Assembly (NCBI RefSeq): GCF_000688015.1
Contig: NZ_JIAD01000001.1
Location: 1,240,001-1,304,000, forward strand
Length of the DNA stretch: 64,000 bases
Origin: Eubacterium sp. AB3007
GTDB lineage: Bacteria > Bacillota > Clostridia > Peptostreptococcales > Anaerovoracaceae
Direction: 5' to 3'
Shown here: positions 61,731 through 64,000 of the stretch, piece by piece
How positions within the stretch are numbered: position 1 is the stretch's first letter
Layout of the letters: every line of letters begins with the position of its first letter
The notes under the pieces: model-generated
What the model was told of the DNA's origin: nothing
Databases searched by the model: none
What the model saw: the letters and a program-made list of their open reading frames with translations, nothing else
Position numbers and translations under genes: made by a program

Positions 61731-62333
61731 CTATATCTCCGTCCTTCCTTCCATCGCCTTCAGCAGTGTCACCTCATCTGCGTATTCAAGATCACCTCCC
61801 ACCGGAAGGCCGTGGGCGATGCGAGTGACCTTGATGCCGGAAGGCTTGAGCAGCCGGGAGATGTACATCGCGGTAGCCTCGCCTTCTATGTTGGGGTTGG
61901 TGGCCAGGATCACCTCCTGAATCTCCTCGTGTTGCTGCAGTCTCAAAATCAACTGCTTGAGGTTGATATCCTCCGGGCCGATCCCTTCCATCGGGGAGAT
62001 CACCCCATTCAAAACATGGTACTGGCCGCTGTACTCCCGGATCCTCTCCATCGCCATCACGTCCTGCGGGCTCTCAACTACACAGATCACATCCTGGCGG
62101 CGCCCCGCATCGCTGCAGATCGCGCAGGGGTCAGTGTCTGTCAGGTTTCCGCACACAGAACAGTAACGCATAGCTTTCTTGGCTTCCCGAATCGAGTCAG
62201 CCAGGGCCACCGCTTCCCCATCAGAGAGGGACAGCACGTGGAACGCCAGCCGTTGGGCAGTCTTGTTCCCGATACCCGGCAGTTTACCCAGTTCACCTAC
62301 AAGTCTGGCCAGCGGTTTCGGATACTGTGCCAT
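61731..62333 (-). CDS. recR: Recombination mediator RecR
   Basis: 200 residues. It works with RecO/RecF in loading RecA on gapped DNA. Visible are the HhH ([20 protein letters not shown]), a four-Cys zinc finger ([18 protein letters not shown]), and a Toprim domain ([16 protein letters not shown] through [16 protein letters not shown]). The C-terminal [20 protein letters not shown] is family-typical. It is 13 bp after ybaB. Confidence 0.97.
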   Translation of the reverse strand: MAQYPKPLARLVGELGKLPGIGNKTAQRLAFHVLSLSDGEAVALADSIREAKKAMRYCSVCGNLTDTDPCAICSDAGRRQDVICVVESPQDVMAMERIREYSGQYHVLNGVISPMEGIGPEDINLKQLILRLQQHEEIQEVILATNPNIEGEATAMYISRLLKPSGIKVTRIAHGLPVGGDLEYADEVTLLKAMEGRTEI

Positions 62334-62346
62334 AATATCCTATCCT

Positions 62347-62712
62347 CTACAGCCCAGGGATATTCAATCCGCCGGTGAGGCTGTCATAAGCCGCGCTGGA
62401 CTCCTCGTCCACCTGGCGCATGCCTTCGTTCACTGCCGCGATCACCAGATCCTGCAAAGTCTCCACATCATCCGGATCCACCACGTCCTGGTCGATCGTC
62501 AGAGAAAGCAGTTCCTTCTTGCCACTGACAACGGCTTCCACAACACCGCCGCCCGCGCTGGCCTTGAACTCCTTCTCCTCCAGTTCCGCCTGCATCTGCT
62601 CCATCTGCCGCTGCATAGCCTGCACCTGCTGCATCTGCGCCATCTGGCCCTTACGGCCTCCGCCTCCGCCGCCTGTCTTCGGCCGCTTGCCTGCTCTCAT
62701 TCCTCTGCCCAT
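62347..62712 (-). CDS. YbaB/EbfC family nucleoid-associated protein
   Basis: 121 residues, AGGAGG upstream of ATG 62712. The core MQQVQAMQRQMEQMQAELEE, ASAGGGVVEAVVSGKKELLS and VETLQDLVIAAVNEGM matches the DNA-binding YbaB/EbfC dimer fold. The N-terminal extension with GRKPKTGGGGGGR-like basic/glycine residues is longer than usual. It is always near dnaX and recR, as here. Confidence 0.95.
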   Translation of the reverse strand: MGRGMRAGKRPKTGGGGGGRKGQMAQMQQVQAMQRQMEQMQAELEEKEFKASAGGGVVEAVVSGKKELLSLTIDQDVVDPDDVETLQDLVIAAVNEGMRQVDEESSAAYDSLTGGLNIPGL

Positions 62713-62789
62713 TGTTCTCCTCCTTGCTCTTACTTCTTCCTATATGTCGCTCTGTCCTCTGCTGCACAAAGCATTCTATACCTGTTCTC

Positions 62790-64000
62790 CTAGTCCCGGA
62801 TCTTCACCTCTGTGCCCAGCACTGCTGAGGCCTGTCTGGCGATCTCCGTCGCATCCGGCTTGCCCCCGGAGGGGCCATCCCCCTGGACCTTGATCACCAT
62901 GTGCATCTCCCTCCCCAACTGCCGGCTCATGAGGTCTGAGATGAGGTCTTCGTCCATCATCAGGACCCCCTTCGCCATCTTGCTGGGGGCGATAACCTTG
63001 AACTGGCGCTCCCCCACAGCGGCCAGCATTGCTCGTCGCATGCTGTTGGTGGTGGCTGCCAGAGGTTCTGCCTGCTCAAAGATATCGTTCCAGAGCTGGT
63101 CCAGCTCCTCCTGGGAATAAAAAGCCTCCGGCACTTCCTCTGTCTCTTCTGCCGCGGCGGCGTTGGGCGCTGTCATCGGCGCCTTCTTCTCTGGTTCAGA
63201 AGGTGCACTGACCGGAACTGCCGGCGTAGGTGCGGCAACAGAGTTCACCTGCCTCGATGGTGCCCCATCTCTATCCGTGCCTGCATAGGGGCTTTGCTTC
63301 GGCACCGCGTCAGCCCGCATGGTCGCCATGGCTTCCTCCATGGCCGCGGAATCGAATTCTGGCTCCTCGATCTGGATGGCTGGTATTCCGCCCTCCGTCG
63401 TCGCCGGTGCCGGTTTCTGCTCTGCTGCCGGCTTTGTGGAAGCGGTGGGCGTCGCCGGTCTGCTCGTGGGCGTCGCCGGCCTGTTCGCCGGAGCTGCCGG
63501 TCTGGCGCCGTACTCCAATCCCCCTGCAATGGTGACGATAGCCACCTCCATGAGGATCCTCGCCTGGGTAGAATAGCGGGCATCATTGATGGTTTTCGCC
63601 AACGTCACGATGCTGCTGTTCAACTCTGCCAGTTCGATCTTGGCACTCTGTTCCTTCAACAATTCTATGTTCTCCGAAGACATGTTCAGCATATCTCCGG
63701 GATTTTTCACAAACTTCGCGATCAACAGGGCGCGGTAGTGGGCCATCCAGTCCTTCATCATCTGTCGGACGTCCTTCCCTTCCTCCATAGCGCCTTCCAG
63801 AAGCAAAAGCGCCTGGGATATGTTGCGGGTCAGCACCTTCTCCGTCAACTCGATGTAGAACTCCTCCGAGACCGTCCCCAGAAACTCCAGGATCTTGTCC
63901 CGGTCCAAACGTGCCTCCCCGGAGGACATGCACTGTTCCAGGATACTCAGGGAGTCACGCACCGATCCGTCTGCGTTCCTTGCCAGAAGTGCCAACGCCC
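62790..64000 (-). CDS. dnaX: DNA polymerase III gamma/tau subunit, N-terminus beyond the window
   Basis: The frame stays open to the window edge (ALALLARNADGSVRDSLSIL, the sensor-2 and lid region of the clamp-loader ATPase), so about 200 residues including the Walker A are outside. It contains domain III (YIELTEKVLTRNISQALLLL), a Pro/Ala/Thr-rich linker (about 63390-63540) and a C-terminal tail (QLWNDIFEQAEPLAATTNSM). It loads the beta clamp in replication. It is 77 bp upstream of ybaB in the conserved dnaX-ybaB-recR unit. Confidence 0.95.
   Translation of the reverse strand, partial: ALALLARNADGSVRDSLSILEQCMSSGEARLDRDKILEFLGTVSEEFYIELTEKVLTRNISQALLLLEGAMEEGKDVRQMMKDWMAHYRALLIAKFVKNPGDMLNMSSENIELLKEQSAKIELAELNSSIVTLAKTINDARYSTQARILMEVAIVTIAGGLEYGARPAAPANRPATPTSRPATPTASTKPAAEQKPAPATTEGGIPAIQIEEPEFDSAAMEEAMATMRADAVPKQSPYAGTDRDGAPSRQVNSVAAPTPAVPVSAPSEPEKKAPMTAPNAAAAEETEEVPEAFYSQEELDQLWNDIFEQAEPLAATTNSMRRAMLAAVGERQFKVIAPSKMAKGVLMMDEDLISDLMSRQLGREMHMVIKVQGDGPSGGKPDATEIARQASAVLGTEVKIRD

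Overview
The window looks like chromosome from a host-associated anaerobe of the Bacillota, probably a Clostridia/Eubacteriales member of intermediate G+C. The basis is: strong AGGAGG-type ribosome sites, consensus sigma-A promoters (TTGACA-17-TATAAT), two signal peptidase I genes, Gram-positive surface proteins with C-terminal anchors, flavodoxins in place of respiratory genes, and a tmRNA tag ending NNNFAMAA. No rRNA or tRNA gene was seen, so a genus cannot be named.

Layout. 1-4.0 kb: secreted or envelope proteins (a cut-off FnIII-like secreted protein, a DUF937 protein, a membrane protein with a Cys/His tail, a secreted subtilase). 4.1-7.6 kb: DUF1638 protein, mutY, diaminopropionate ammonia-lyase, a small membrane protein. 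7.7-11.4 kb: a visibly more AT-rich stretch with a secreted transglutaminase-like protein and a membrane acyltransferase whose long leader ends in a terminator. 11.5-16.6 kb: one minus-strand operon with two flavodoxins, dinB, a GNAT remnant, a TetR regulator, an aldo/keto reductase and a CMD-cupin protein; its promoter carries two TTGACAC-N-GTGTCAA palindromes that the operon's own TetR could bind. 16.7-19.7 kb: a second redox cluster (flavodoxin, aldo/keto reductase, NTF2-like protein) divergent from a LysR gene. 19.7-20.5 kb: gene debris.

20.6-43.3 kb is the centrepiece. It holds two giant surface proteins on the minus strand: a 4254-residue mosaic of Cna-B/SpaA-type modules and a 3198-residue protein with a 14-module tandem array of Spy0128/FctA-type isopeptide domains. 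Ten of those modules are almost identical 369-bp units. Both proteins end in the same TRTGD-[ND]-T anchor followed by a membrane helix and arginines. No sortase gene is in the window.

43.4-48.0 kb: tmRNA with a duplicated 3' end, then larC behind an XRE regulator with four operator-like 16-bp repeats, then an IS3-family element inserted in an unexplained array of alternating inverted repeats (TTGTAGTAG / CTACTACAA). 48.0-51.2 kb: an rluD-family/lepB/lepB/smpB operon whose promoter predicts a leaderless mRNA, divergent from a MltG-like protein. 51.2-60.0 kb: pncB, then the ybaK-yitT-folD-uvrB-uvrA operon. 60.0-64.0 kb: an NSS-family sodium symporter and the dnaX-ybaB-recR operon, with dnaX cut by the window end.

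All calls are from reading the sequence; no database search was possible.
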